DNA of 64,000 nucleotides from Bolinopsis microptera (Eukaryota; Ctenophora; Tentaculata; Lobata; Bolinopsidae). Location of the stretch: contig NC_087083.1 of assembly GCF_026151205.1 (NCBI RefSeq), positions 8,429,460 to 8,493,459 on the forward strand, in the 5' to 3' direction. The notes under the pieces are model-generated. The model was not told the origin of the DNA. It saw only the letters and a list, made by a program, of their open reading frames with translations, and made no database searches. The position numbers and the translations under genes are program-made. How positions within the stretch are numbered: position 1 is the first letter of the stretch; each line of letters begins with the position of its first letter. Below are positions 1-51,635 of this stretch, piece after piece.

Positions 1-1753
1 TTTAATGATTATATTTTGTAAAACTTTTGGCAGGAGAGGTTGAGACATTGGATTACACCGGATTAATACATTTGTAAACTTAGTATTGGATATGATTTTG
101 AAAATTAATTTATTATTATCGTACAAATTTGTAGAGAATTATAGTTATACCTATTAAAAGTAGCAGCAAATTGCACTATTTTCATAAGTTTATCATGATT
201 TACTACTTTACTAGTACTACTACTGTATTCGTATTTTTTTGGAAAATGTACTCAAATTTTGCATGATTAAGTGCATGATGTTTTTATTGTTTGACATATG
301 TAGTGTGTTTGAATGATTTTATTGTTAAAATTGAATTAACACTTGCTGAATTTCTTAGAAAATAATTCAATTTTTAATGAAAACTTAAATAAGTTTTTTA
401 ATGACAGATTTATTACAAAAATGTTATCAGTTATGTCAGGAAATTTGCTGATGTTCGATTTATTCGATGCTTCGATGTTCATTTCTACATGTTTATTGTT
501 TCATAATTTATTCTTCCATCTTCAAATTTTCATAATTAAATATTCGTTTCAATATATTCATTAGTTTCTGTAATGATCATTTGTGTACTTTAAATCTATA
601 AAGTTGAACAACGAGTTTCATTTCTCTCAGGGTCCAATAGAAGGTTGAGAAGGCTCGAGATCGTAAATTTCAAAACAGAATTTATACTTCAATATTACCT
701 ACTCAAAAGAATTTATAAATTGTGCTCACAGCAAAATCTAAAGCCCATCGTACTCGAGTCCTATTAGTTAAACGAAGCACAAATTCTTCATCAAGATCAA
801 GTGTTTATTTACGAGCAGCCTTAAGTTCTATCGTTATTATTCCTTGATCATTATCCCCTGGTTCAATGGTTCATATATATATTCAAGTACCTGATCCAGG
901 TAACATGTTATTACTATAAGTATAATTATGAGTGTGACCGATAATAGTAGTAGTAGGTACACTGATATCATAGTATCCACACTAACAACTACTATAATAA
1001 GCCACAGCTATAACGAGAGAGAGCCGCCGTATGTGTGCATGTATTTTACAATGCTAATGTTAGGGAGAGAGTCCATTAGAGCGGGCTAGCTACTACTAAT
1101 ACACCCTAGACCTCCATGTCCTCAACCTCCTTGTTCTCTGCTCTCTCTCTCTCTCTGCTCATCTCTCTGTTTAATACTGACACTCACTCTCTGTTACTGC
1201 CATCTATCTTGTGATTTCAGTTTCTGAATCCCTGTTATGCTATGGCACCAATGTAATTATGGTTCTACCACCGTGTTTTGGATCAGACGAAATAAATTTT
1301 ACAATGATGTTTTACATAATGTTTCTCACTCCAGCTACAGTCTGGTAGTGTTGAGTATCATGAATATTTTTCTAGCTTTCATATTCCATGTCTTTTGCCT
1401 CATAGGAGATATTGTGGTCTTTTGTAAATGTAACTGTAATACAATATACATTGATGTAAAGTTTATTTTAATTTTTAAGTAGACAATTTTCCTGTTAGTG
1501 TTAGTGTAATATAATGAACGCTAGGAGCTGGCATCGAATGTTAAGTCTCCGATTTTGATAAATTTGGTACCAAAAGTTACCACCAAGTGTGAACAATACA
1601 AATTCACTTGCATAAAAGTAACGTAACGGTTCACTTGTTAAGTTTAAACCCGGAAGTTGATAATCAGTTTTACGTTAATGGTTTAGAATTATAATAATGA
1701 ATAATGAATGTTAATTCTTATTCAGTTAATCAGAAGCCAAGAGAAATGTAAAA
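1..1753. other. Upstream non-coding region
   Basis: AT-rich sequence with no open frame that looks like protein. A short CT-rich tract lies near 1139-1160. It should hold the promoter and 5' untranslated region of the receptor gene starting at 1754, but I see no convincing core promoter motif. An 81-codon frame at 1237-1482 has no recognisable domain or splice context. Confidence 0.5.
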
Positions 1754-41079
<39,326 letters not shown>

Positions 41080-42439
41080 ACCATCCGATTTCTCAACGAT
41101 TTAACAATTGAGATTTAGAGATTTGGAGACTTTCCCGAAACTTATTTTGAAGTTGTGAACTTGAATGTGTAATACAGAAATTGATCAAAGTATATATGGT
41201 GCAGGTGATCTAATGAATGACTATGAACCTCAACCATATATGCAATGTACATTGTACACGTTTGCATTTAGTGGAAGCTAGCTGTAATTTTGAACTATCT
41301 TTCGTTTTTTAGGACTTTTTAAAAATGCGCTGTTATGTAAAACTTTTGAAAGTACTCGAAAATTATCAGAAAAAAAGCTGATGTATATTTGCTTCGAATT
41401 AGAACAGTTTATTTTATTTATTTGTGACACTAAACCCGCACATGATTACAGATTATATAGGGCCGCTCATAATTTCGCATGACTACTTTGTCCAATCGCA
41501 TGCATGCCAATCCAAAGTATGCATACAATTTTCGTTGTAAATGTTTTTCATGTCTGAATGCATTTTTACTTACAGTCGACTGGTTTTCAGAAAAATATAT
41601 AAAAACTTGATTTCAGCTCGAAAAGGTTTATTAATGTTACGGATGTTTGTCGTAAATTGCAGCAGTGTTAATATTGTTTACAAATTTCGGATTTCGTTTA
41701 TATTATTATTACTGTTTGATTGAGTTAAAAACGCCTTAAAGTAAAATATTCAAGTTATGACTAATTGACCTTTATTCAAATAGTGTAAAATTCATGATCA
41801 TGGAAAATTGGGCGTCGATGAATATTGATGCGAACGATTTTTGTAAAAATGCTGGACGCTATCAAGTGAACTTTAGCGCTAGATATCGAATTATTGGTTT
41901 TAAAAACCCATCTTCAACATCGGATAAGTGTTCTTTCTGTTTATCATGCCAGAAATATGTGATCTACCGCAATTACGGCTGTGCTCAATTTACATCATGA
42001 TAACTTTGAAATCTGTTGTCACAATATTACGTTTTATTTGTTGGTTATGCTGTATAACCTATGCACATCTGTGTTTACTCCATAAGTCCATAGTCCATGC
42101 TAACAGCCAAAAAGAACAGGGGCATGAGTTGGAGTATTATACTTATGACATTTTTAAGGTGTAGCTCACTAGCTCAGGCTATAACAAAGACTCTATTGCT
42201 CGAATCCTATTTTCTGCGAGTGTATATATGATCTGTGTGCTTATAGTTATAAACGTCTGTTACCTCCGAGTCCGCATGACTTTATCCTCAGTTCCAAATC
42301 GTGGCTAACTATTATACTGATACATGATACCACGGTAACATGGTCTAAAATACAAAACAATGAAACAAAACTCATTTTATTATAAAAGATGTTTTAGTTT
42401 TATGAAATTAATTTGAACAGGAGCTTATACGAATGTTTT
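41080..42439. other. Intergenic region between convergent genes
   Basis: It holds the 3' untranslated region of the receptor (from the left) and that of the minus-strand gene ending at 42440. AT-rich; short frames of 60-80 codons show no domain. I see no RNA gene or repeat. Confidence 0.5.
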
Positions 42440-44053
42440 TTAAACAACTCCAGAAATTGAAACGAAACTCCTTTTATTGTAAAACTCTATCACGCGACTA
42501 TCCCACAAACTGTCACACCCTCCAATCTCCTCAACCTCCTCCACCGCCTCCTTCAGCGCCTCATACTCCGGATTATCGAGAATATTCTCCAGAAAATCCA
42601 ACTTAGACCCGAAATTGCACGTGTTCAAAAGCAGCTGACAAGAGTTAACATTGCAGGTAGAATTAAACCCTGTGACCAGATGAGCGGGTGTAGCCCCACT
42701 AATCACCTTCTGAGGGGGGGTCACCTCTCCTGCCAACCTGAAGTTGGTCCCCTCCTTCAGATCATACCTCTCATAGAGAAGCTCCGACATTCCCCGTACG
42801 TTTCTTTTACGGATTGTTGGGACTAGCGAGGCGTTTATGTTGATCACCTGGGAGGTGGTCTCCGGACTTAGGGCGCTTGCTAAATCCAGGATGTCCGTTG
42901 GGACGATCCGTTTCCCGCTCATTCCTTGGTTCATGGGGCAGTGCGGGGAGCAAGTTGGTCCGTCATGCCTCCTGATTTTTCCGGGAAGTTTGGAGGTAGG
43001 CAGGTAGATAAGATCTCTTGCATCTGCCAGCATCACTTTTATAGAACCTGGTCGGGTTACCCCCAGCTTATCAGTGAGTTCTAGAAACTTTTTGGCGGTT
43101 TCCACCACTTCCCTGTCGTAGTCGATGAGGTTTATCAGGGCTCCAGTTTCAATGTGAAGGATCACACCTGTTAATGGGAATCCTGCTCCCACAAAAGTGA
43201 AGATCTTATCCTTGATGTTCCGGTGCCCAAAGAGTTCCGGGAAACCCGATATAAACTGCTGGATTTCAGCTGATTTAGAGCAAAGCTGGTGTGCTGCTTT
43301 TAAGATTGGGTTACAATTCATGATGTCAGAAAAGGAGTGGAAGCTGTTTATATTAGCCGGGTTCTGTTGGATAGCTGGCGTGGAGAGTAACTGGAGCTCA
43401 CCTTTAACCAACTCTCTGTAGTTTATAAAGTAGGGAAAAGGCAGCTCAGGGTACCGTTCAGGGTGTTTCAGTTTTAGAGAGCGGGGAAGGAAAACCACCA
43501 GCGACTCCAATAACTCAGTGCGAGTAACAGGACCATCTCCTTTCTTTTTTTCTGCAGTGCTCAGCACCATACTACGATGTAGATCCTGGTGCTCGTCAGC
43601 TATTCTCAGTGCTATTTTCAGTGCTTCTTGTTCCATCGCCTCTTCTGCGTAAATAGCGACACTCCGCAAAGTAGCATGCTCATCCCCTTTTGAAAGTAAT
43701 GCTGCCATGACACCCTTCATCTTCTGCGGTGAGTAAAATAATTCAACAAGTCCTACCGATCTGTTGAGACTAGTGTTTATTAGTTGGCAAGGAGCCAAGG
43801 CGTATTTAGATGACCTGAAAACTGCTCGGTCTTCATCCCAAAACACAGGTTCCGTTCCATTTTTTCCGTCTTCTAGCCAGTTTTGATAAGAGCAGAAATG
43901 TTCCCACCTATAGCGAAGTGAGTTGGAGATCGTCACCACTTCCTCGACAATACTTTCAACTGATTTGTCTTGGGCTGGTATTCTTTCCCGGTCTAAAATG
44001 AAGGCTGCTACCTCTTTTGGATCCTCTGAAGACTTGATGGTGGGGAGTTTCAT
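42440..44053 (-). CDS. Nicotianamine-synthase-like / SAM-binding Rossmann protein, 537 aa
   Basis: Intronless frame on the minus strand. The helical N-terminal part (about residues 30-280) is of unknown role. It is followed by a Rossmann-type SAM-binding region: FTFVGAGFPLTGVILH (residues 286-300), then INLIDYDREVVETAKKF (307-323), then VMLADARDL (340-348). The combination G-x-G-x-PLT-xxx-L and D-x-D resembles nicotianamine synthases, which join aminopropyl units of SAM into a metal chelator in plants, fungi and some microbes. Later parts (VININASLVPT, LLYERYDL) fit the strand order only loosely, and the protein is longer than the usual ~320 residues. A generic methyltransferase is the alternative. 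Confidence 0.5.
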   Translation of the reverse strand: MKLPTIKSSEDPKEVAAFILDRERIPAQDKSVESIVEEVVTISNSLRYRWEHFCSYQNWLEDGKNGTEPVFWDEDRAVFRSSKYALAPCQLINTSLNRSVGLVELFYSPQKMKGVMAALLSKGDEHATLRSVAIYAEEAMEQEALKIALRIADEHQDLHRSMVLSTAEKKKGDGPVTRTELLESLVVFLPRSLKLKHPERYPELPFPYFINYRELVKGELQLLSTPAIQQNPANINSFHSFSDIMNCNPILKAAHQLCSKSAEIQQFISGFPELFGHRNIKDKIFTFVGAGFPLTGVILHIETGALINLIDYDREVVETAKKFLELTDKLGVTRPGSIKVMLADARDLIYLPTSKLPGKIRRHDGPTCSPHCPMNQGMSGKRIVPTDILDLASALSPETTSQVININASLVPTIRKRNVRGMSELLYERYDLKEGTNFRLAGEVTPPQKVISGATPAHLVTGFNSTCNVNSCQLLLNTCNFGSKLDFLENILDNPEYEALKEAVEEVEEIGGCDSLWDSRVIEFYNKRSFVSISGVV

Positions 44054-44425
44054 AGTCCCTGTCCTTGGAAAATACTTTTAGCGATATGAAACTTATATTA
44101 CTAATACTATAATTTACTTCTTCACAAGATTAATTACTGTGTAAGTGCTTAACCAATTATGGGCTATGAAGAAATTTATCTTTAAATTACATATATTACC
44201 AAATTTCATGCGTACCTGACATAGTTCCTCAACACACGAAACTAAAACAAATCTCACAATAAATCAAAACAACGGAACAATAAGCTCGTAAACGATCAGC
44301 TTAAACAACAAACAGTTTTGTATAAACAATATTGATAATTAACACACACCAATCAATTAAACTGTTATGCGATAACAAAGTATTTAATGAGAATAAAAAA
44401 TAGCCTGTGTCTATGATTGTCTACT

Positions 44426-44597
44426 GGTACCAAAGCGCGGTATTCCCATTTAGATCATTACCACCACCGTCCTCCACAACTCACAGTGTTGTCCCCGACA
44501 AACCCCCCTCATCCCAGAGGTAGGCAAAGCATCTTAATGCTATCCTCTAGTGGGCTTTCTATGCCCAGCCTCTCTAAAAAAAAAATAAAAAAAAAAA
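44426..44597 (+). mobile_element. SINE-like retroposon with 13-bp target duplication
   Basis: Flanked by perfect ATGATTGTCTACT copies (44413-44425 and 44598-44610). The 172-bp body begins GGTACCAAAGCGCGGTATTC and ends in an A-rich tail, AAAAAAAAATAAAAAAAAAAA in effect. No tRNA box B is obvious, so the source gene is unknown. It could be a processed copy of a small RNA. Confidence 0.7.
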
Positions 44598-44610
44598 ATG
44601 ATTGTCTACT

Positions 44611-46115
44611 TGTGTCAGCAAAGTGCCGGACCACGTGATCATTTTCCTACTGTTTCATTGGGGTGTGTATAACTGGCCGGTTACAAGATATTCATCTGAC
44701 CAAAGCGGTAATCTATTTTTGTTGCGAAAGGAGGGGTTATAAGTAAAAAAACGGGTTTCAAAGCTGAATTTGGTGACTTAATGGACAGAATTCAAACTAC
44801 TAATATCTCAATTATTTTACGATTCAAAAAATCGACTCTCCATCTCTTCTGTCATTGGGTGTGATTGGGTGTGATTGGGTGTGATTGGGTGTGATTGGGT
44901 GTGATTGGGTGTGATTGGGTGTGATTGTATGATTATGTTACTATGTTATTGGGCTCTTACTAATTCTATCGCCCAAAAATTATCACGTTGATAAAACAGT
45001 CTTTTCCTTACAATTTGGTTCAGAAAGGTGATAAGTGAATGTACTTTAATTCGTATACGTGATCAAGAATTGCAATTACAATGTCTCAATGTTCCACAAT
45101 ATAATATCCAAATAAGTTCAGAATTGCGATTACTAAACTACTGTACTAAAACCAAAAAGGGTAACCTTTCATCCAACAGGCCCACTCTTAAGTATCCCCA
45201 GATAGTATAAACAATCTCCCACTCGTTTTAGCAATCTCTAAACATTTCCCAAACTATCCTCCTTGTAACCAAAACAGAGGTGTTAAAATAAACCTTCTGA
45301 TAATAAAAACAGATGTTAAAATGAACTCTCTGAAATCAATGAATAGTGCTAAAACTGCTAAAACGAGTATATAACAACGTGTTTTGGGTTATTACGGTTT
45401 TGCAGCCGAACAAAACGGTTTTACATAATCACTAATCCTAACCAAAACCCCGAAGCTATCCATAATTCTAACCACAACCCTAACCCGAGCCCTATCTAAA
45501 CAATAGAATTCGTGTTTTTATACCAGCCTGTCACGTGACCAAAATAGTTTTTTTTTCCATAACTCTCCAGAAAGGCATTTTAGATTACGTTCATACCCTT
45601 AGGGTCTTTTCACAAAAATATTGGGCAAACGATTTAGTGGAAGCGATGTTACTGCTTTCTTGGACAGCTGGAAGATTATCAAAAAAAAACGTTGAGAAAC
45701 GAGACTGTAAAATATTTAAATGATTTAAATTTTACAGTGGTACTGTAATTGTAAAATTGTCATATCCTGATAATGGGACCAATCCTAAAGATCTGTGCTT
45801 TGTTCTGCAAAATAATTAATCCACATAATTATATTACTGCAGGAAACAAATTTTCGCATAAAATTTCCGTGCTTATTTGAGATAATGGCAATTCGTGACA
45901 TCAACTCCATTGAAGGCACGATGAAATAATTAGCATTTTTTGAAGTCTACAAATATGTCCTTATATGAACTGTTATCAAGTTATTGAATCGTGTCATACA
46001 TTGAAATGGCCGGCACAATGTGTACCAGTGTACCTGCTGTGCCGCTGGCACAGGAACAAATTTGAAATTCTTTTTACTCCCCCCTTCATCAGTATCCTTC
46101 CTCACTCACTCTAGC
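44611..46115. other. Non-coding region with a 10-bp repeat
   Basis: From 44853 to about 44929 the decamer GTGATTGGGT is repeated seven times. The rest is AT-rich with no supported gene; 60-codon frames near 45028 and 45535 look random. Confidence 0.6.
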
Positions 46116-46123
46116 ATTCAGAT

Positions 46124-46896
46124 CAGGCTTGTCCGCCGTGGCTAAATGGATCGGCGGCGGCGTTTCACTAAAATTACACCGGCGGCGGCGGCGTACGCCG
46201 GCGTGAGCCGTGAAATCAAGGCCAACTAAATTGAGGTCTATGAAATATGAATATGATCAGGTACTTAATTTGGGTAATTTAGACTTAACTTCAACAAATG
46301 ATGTTGGTATATTGTTATGTTATTATCTGCTATCAAATAAAAGTTGAGACAAATTGATACAATTATTTTATTTAAGGTAAAATACATAAACAATAAATTA
46401 TTGCTGAAATCAATAGATCTCTCAATCTTTTTTGTTGGAAACAAAATCATAGTTTTTAGAACAAAACAGTGTATATTTGAAATTTTTAACATTCGTCCTA
46501 GATCGCTGACTAGAAAGAATTAAACCTGCAGCCGACCAGGTTCTTTCAATTTTCGCACTACTGGCAGGTATACAATGCACTTATACTTACTATGTTTGAG
46601 AGTATTGGGAAAGTTTTTTGCCTATCGGCCCAAAATCTTTAAAAAATCTGTAAAATTTCTTCTTCAGTCAAACTTATGAGTAGGTAGTTACTGTTAGCTA
46701 AAGGTGTGTATCATGTGTGTGTTGCCCCTAGCCGCTAATCGCTATAAGTAACACTGATATCTTCAAATGAAGACAGAATTATTTTGAAGTCAGAAAATGC
46801 ACGCCGTACGCCGATGTACGCCGGGGTGTATCGGCGGCGTTCGGCGTGGCAAAATCACCCGGCGGCGGCGGCGTTCGGCGGCGGCGGACAAGCCTG
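46124..46896. mobile_element. hAT-type miniature transposon
   Basis: Perfect 8-bp target duplication ATTCAGAT (46116-46123 and 46897-46904). Inverted ends are CAGGCTTGTCCGCCG and CGGCGGACAAGCCTG. CAGG-type ends with 8-bp duplications are the hAT signature. The subterminal 80-100 bp on each side are full of CGGCGGCGG/GTACGCCGG motifs, sharply GC-rich against an AT-rich middle. No transposase frame, so it is non-autonomous. Confidence 0.88.
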
Positions 46897-46904
46897 ATTC
46901 AGAT

Positions 46905-48598
46905 CAATAAAATATGATAAAGTATATATATGTATAACTAGACTCATGTTAATGTGTAATAAAATATAAAATACAAAATAGTCTACTGCTTGATCAAAGC
47001 TTAACAATTAACTAATATGAAAGAGTAATTATCGTAAATAAAACTATTCCGACGCCACCAAAGAAACAGCTCTCGCCAGCGGTAACACAAACAGAATCGA
47101 ACAAAATTTCGACATTAAATGATTAAAGTTTTATAAACCATAACTGCGAGTGGGATAATCACACGCGCGACTATAAAACTGTAAAATCTGCACGTACTGG
47201 TTGCACATTACAATCTACAGAAAGTCAACAACTGTGAAATTATGCCAATCTCTGAGGAAGGGTAGTGTAAAGTTTTTTAAAATCAAACAAATACACTGGA
47301 TGCCTGACTATTATATTAATTAAAATAATCTAGGTTAGGTGTCACTCTGTTTTTACTACTGACAATCCAATAACCAGAAGCGTCTAAGAACTTAAGATTA
47401 AAATTATCTCGGTATTTTATTTTAAAAATAGTACCCACTCAGGATCTTAGAAAGAACTTTTGTGGAGGATTTAACCCCAGCTGCAATGAACCTGAAATCC
47501 AAGGCCGGTTTATATCGGTAAAATGTGCATAAATATGCATAAATGGTACCGAAAGATCACTTACCCTCCTTCCTTTCTCGCATCTAGAACATTGGAAAAT
47601 AAAACGCTGGATAAAATTTAATTAACCTTCTGAGGGATGAATCTAATTTTTACATAATTGGATATTAGGTAAAGGTGGTTTCATTCATTTATTTCAGAGG
47701 TAGTTTTTGCCAAGACTTTTAAAAAATTAAGATAAATTTCAGCTTCAGATTAGATAAAAACATCAGATAAAGATATTCTGGGCCAAATTATAATATAAAC
47801 CTTAGGAGACATCCTATAATAGAGCCTAATAGAGCATAATAGAGCCTAATAGAGCCTAGAATAAATCTTTCCTTGTTCTTACTTAATTCTTAAATTGAAA
47901 ATTTTTTAAATGGCTTCAGCCAATCAGCCTCGTTACAAATAAAATTTTGGCCAGCACCATAATCACAAATTATTTGCACGGTTCTTTTCAACGAAACACT
48001 AGAACTTGTAAGATTAGCCAACGCAGTTTTGGCTTTTGCCTTAATAATTGCCTAATTATATTCTACGTGGTGTAGTCTCGACCCTAAGTTCTTGATGTTA
48101 TTTTCTGAAATTGCCTTTTTATGTTGTAGAAACTATTTTACTTTGATATCTTCAGTAGTTTCCTTAACAGGACAGCTATCAGTTATTCCCTAAGTATAGT
48201 CTAGAATTGAAAATGTGGGTGTGGGTGTCTTGACAAGACACATGCCTTTCTCATTCACTGAACATGGTTTAATCTGTCTAGTTACTGGGATCAGTATGTA
48301 ATAAGAAGGATCCCTAAATTATTTACAAACATGTTTTTTTTAAAGAAGAACTTTGACTGTTGGATATAACATCTGTGTAAAACAGAACCGTAATGCATTG
48401 CTACACATGAGAGTTAATCACCAGCAGCATGGTTAGCTCAATTCTAATTTTTTATTTTTTCATACTAATTTGGAGGCCATTAAAGTATTTGACCCAGTCA
48501 ATTTAATTCAGTTGTATATCTTTTACGATTTTGCGGAAAGTCGCGTTAAAGTTGATGCCGTTGTGTCAGTAAAATGATACGGATAAAGTATAAACACA
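46905..48598. other. Non-coding AT-rich region
   Basis: No supported gene. A small repeat of TAATAGAGCC/TAATAGAGCA occurs at about 47818-47865. Confidence 0.55.
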
Positions 48599-48609
48599 TA
48601 ATATATACA

Positions 48610-49164
48610 GTATGTACAGTGTTCGATTTGCAAGAAAAACTATGTGGGTAGGACTATTAATAGCTTGCATAAAAGGATGGACGGACACAGGTCCAAATTT
48701 TATGAAATCGTTGATGGTAGAGCATTTGATATTACTAGTGATGAGTATAGCCTAGGAGTTCACTTGATTGACCACGGTTTAGGAGTACATACAGATTTTA
48801 ATGAAACTTTTAGAACTTTTATTTTAGAGAATTGCAGTCCCAGTACACTTGAAATAAAAGAAAATAACTACATACATTTGCTTAATTCTCTTAGACCTTT
48901 TGGCCTTAATACTGTCAATCCCTTTGGATTACCTATATTCCATAAACCTTAATATGATCTTTTTACCTTTTTCGGATTCTTAATTTTGTAACGGTTTGAG
49001 TTTCACTAACCTTTTAACATTTTTTAGGTTCAATGTCACTGGAGATGACTACAATCGAAATATATTTGGCAAGAATCTGAATGTTTTCAGTGTTGAAAGT
49101 TTAGTTTCTTAAATCCTGGAGTAGTCATTCGTGTCCCTGATATTTGGGTTAATTCTAACTCTCC
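48610..49164 (+). mobile_element. 5'-truncated Penelope copy
   Basis: Matches the 3' end of the intron 1 Penelope element in opposite orientation, from inside the GIY-YIG domain to the 3' end. Flanked by the 11-bp duplication TAATATATACA (48599-48609 and 49165-49175). The retained frame (about 110 codons, TINSLHKRMDGHRSKFYEIV onward) differs from the other copy by very few residues (for example LEIKENN against LEVKENN), which implies a recent shared source. Confidence 0.9.
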
Positions 49165-49175
49165 TAATATATACA

Positions 49176-50115
49176 TATTATAAATCGTCTCGCTTTATAT
49201 ATAGTAAGATTCAAAAAATCAGCATTCGATTTAACTTTTTGTAAAATTGCCTGATAGCTGTGCCATGGAATGAGGGGTAAAGTGTAAATCTTATCAAGAT
49301 ACCGGGAAAGCGCCTTTCAGACGGATCTAAGGTTAATGTAACTTGCGCGCTTGCCGTTCTTTTCAAAAGGACAATCTATCAACTAAATTTGGAATCCTCT
49401 AGTAGTATAGTTTTCGCTGAAGTATAAGATTTTTTAAGCTCTAGCAAATAGCATTTTGATATGATTTTCAGCCACATGAAAATCATAAAGCCCTCAGCTG
49501 CCCTTAAATAAATTTTTTGAAAATTCATTTCGAATTTCGGAGAGAAAAATGAATCTGCAAAATTATTAAAATGAACGAGATATGAAACCGAAAGTTATTG
49601 TGAACCTTGCATATATATCATAAATATATATATTATATACGATCAATGGATATATGAGTCATATATTATGTTGAGGAATAGTTATGAAGTTATGATTTTA
49701 TTAAGAGGGTGGATGATCTAATGGGAGTGTATATGAAACACCCGTTGTTAATACATGTGAACTAGATTATATTACATTCGTTGTTAAAACCTTTATTTTT
49801 TATAGTTGCAAATAGATTTGTTTTCCGTTTGTATAGTCGAAAACTTATTTTGGAAGGCCGCCAAAAAATTGTGCGGAAATAGAAATTTTGAGCCACCTAC
49901 ATGTGTGCACTTAGTAATTCATTTTTTGTTTGAAAATTGAATATGATTAGCTGAATTATGTCTAGCCGCGGCTCCACTTGAAATTCGACGCTTCCATTTT
50001 TAAATATTTAACAAGTTAATTTGGGATCGCAAACTTAACTGGGCTGGTGTGTAATTTTAAAAATTAAATTCGACAAATTTTTATCTCCAATTTACAAACG
50101 TAGATTTGAAATATA
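49176..50115. other. Non-coding region upstream of the glutathione synthetase exons
   Basis: AT-rich with a TA-rich stretch near 49610-49665. Nothing coding seen. A further 5' exon of the next gene cannot be excluded. Confidence 0.45.
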
Positions 50116-51197
50116 ATGTGCAATCAGCCCGCTAAGTACTATATACCAGCTACCGCCTACCTTTCACCCGGTACCGTATGCTTTGTAAAAATTAAAGAAA
50201 CGATTCCGATTCATGGTCATGAAGACCTCCCTGCAGGTATGTCAGGAGATTCATCAGAAACGGAAAATATCCTCCAAAATATCTTGTCAGATCAGAGTCA
50301 GGGTCTTGTACCGAGTATAGAACTACAGCTTCAGTCTAGAGGACTTCAACATCTAGATCTAAACGTAAGTTTTTATTCGCAGTTTTTGTAAATCAACAGT
50401 TTTTTTTCTCAAAATTTCAAATTTCAAATAGATTTAGAGGACAACGATTTTTAATATTTTGATTACGATTACCGATCATGCTGAAAATTACTATTGTTAT
50501 CATAAGTTCCACAAAACAACTTGAATTTCTAACTTATACTCCCAAATTTCAGGGGAAACCTTTTCCTATAGCAATAACAGCTGTCCCCACTCCACTGAAA
50601 ATAGAAGAGTACACTGCCCTGGAAGATATCCAGCCACATTTCAACATTGTCCTGGATAGGCTCTCTAGAGATTTTGACACTATGATGTTCTATCTGACTC
50701 CCGTCGCTGAATACGATTCGTTCGTTAAAGGTGCTTTTCTTGATTGTTAGGCTACATATTTTGGTGGAATCATTTTTATCCTCCATTTGAGTAAATTGTT
50801 AATTCGTATTCTCGCTGTTCGCTACAAATATGAAATATATTTTTACTGTTATAGTGGAGTGGTCACTTCAAGGTTTATTTATGTCTAGAATATAGATGTA
50901 GATTCTGGTGTGAAGGTGAGGCATATTACTTGACATTTGACAGCGATTCTACAAGAGTACAAGGTTTGATTAGTCAATAGTTAAGGCTGATTGGTTAATT
51001 GCTGTCACGTGACAACAACTATTCTTCTGTCCTTCACCTCCAGATTGTTAAAGTATTAAACCATCCTAGGACTGCTAGACATCTACAGTTCCTTGCCAGA
51101 CTCCCACAGTGATAAGATAACTCTGGCTCTGAACAGACACGACTTTATGTACGAGGTGGGCGATATCCAGCCGGGGAAATCTCCTACTTTCAAACTG
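50116..51197 (+). CDS. Glutathione synthetase, 5' three exons (partial)
   Basis: Exons 50116-50364, 50553-50730 and 51070-51197 (phases 0, 1, 0), 185 residues. The order of motifs follows the N-terminal part of eukaryotic glutathione synthetase: PTPLKIEEYTALEDIQPHFN, then IVLDRLSRDFDTM, then KITLALNRHDFMYE, the last corresponding to the conserved L-x-R-S/H-D-Y/F-M substrate-side segment. The enzyme joins gamma-glutamylcysteine and glycine using ATP in the cytosol. About 300 residues with the ATP-grasp parts are missing. I find no further exon in the window. A Gypsy element begins 440 bp after exon 3. Confidence 0.72.
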
Positions 51198-51630
51198 GTT
51201 AGTTATTGAATATTATTAAATAAGTAAAAGTTCTAAACAAGGGATGATTAAAAAACAACGCCCAAGTCTAATCTTTCCCTACAACAAATAACTAAATATC
51301 AAAACTTCATTGTGCCACTCTTATTACAAGCTAAATTACAGAGATATTACAGTTACTGAATATAAAATTTTTATTTGGGCCTCATTTGGTCTCATTTAAT
51401 TACTTTATTCCAGTTTAGTAGTGATTGATGGAAATTTTATCCTTATCAGTAACCAGGTACTGGTAGTGAAAAAAGGTAATTTCAGATTGGGCGGCTTTTT
51501 CCGGGTTTCGCGGTAAAGTTTTATAGATAGTTACTATACTATTTAGTATCTTACTATACAGGATGAGGTTATATTCCTGTGTCAAACTTTACTTTATAGA
51601 GGGGAATACTAGGTACATCCCATAAATACA
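51198..51630. other. Sequence between exon 3 and the Gypsy element
   Basis: AT-rich intron-like sequence following a GTTAGT donor. No coding motif found. Confidence 0.5.
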
Positions 51631-51635
51631 TAGAT

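Noticed and set aside
600-930. Possible mitochondrial-type coding fragment on either strand
   Set aside because: Only short stretches read through, with stops, and no family could be recognised.
50880-51050. Miniature element in glutathione synthetase intron 2 resembling the Harbinger end (ATAGATGTAGATTCTGGTG)
   Set aside because: Resemblance is limited to one end; no clear second end or target duplication.
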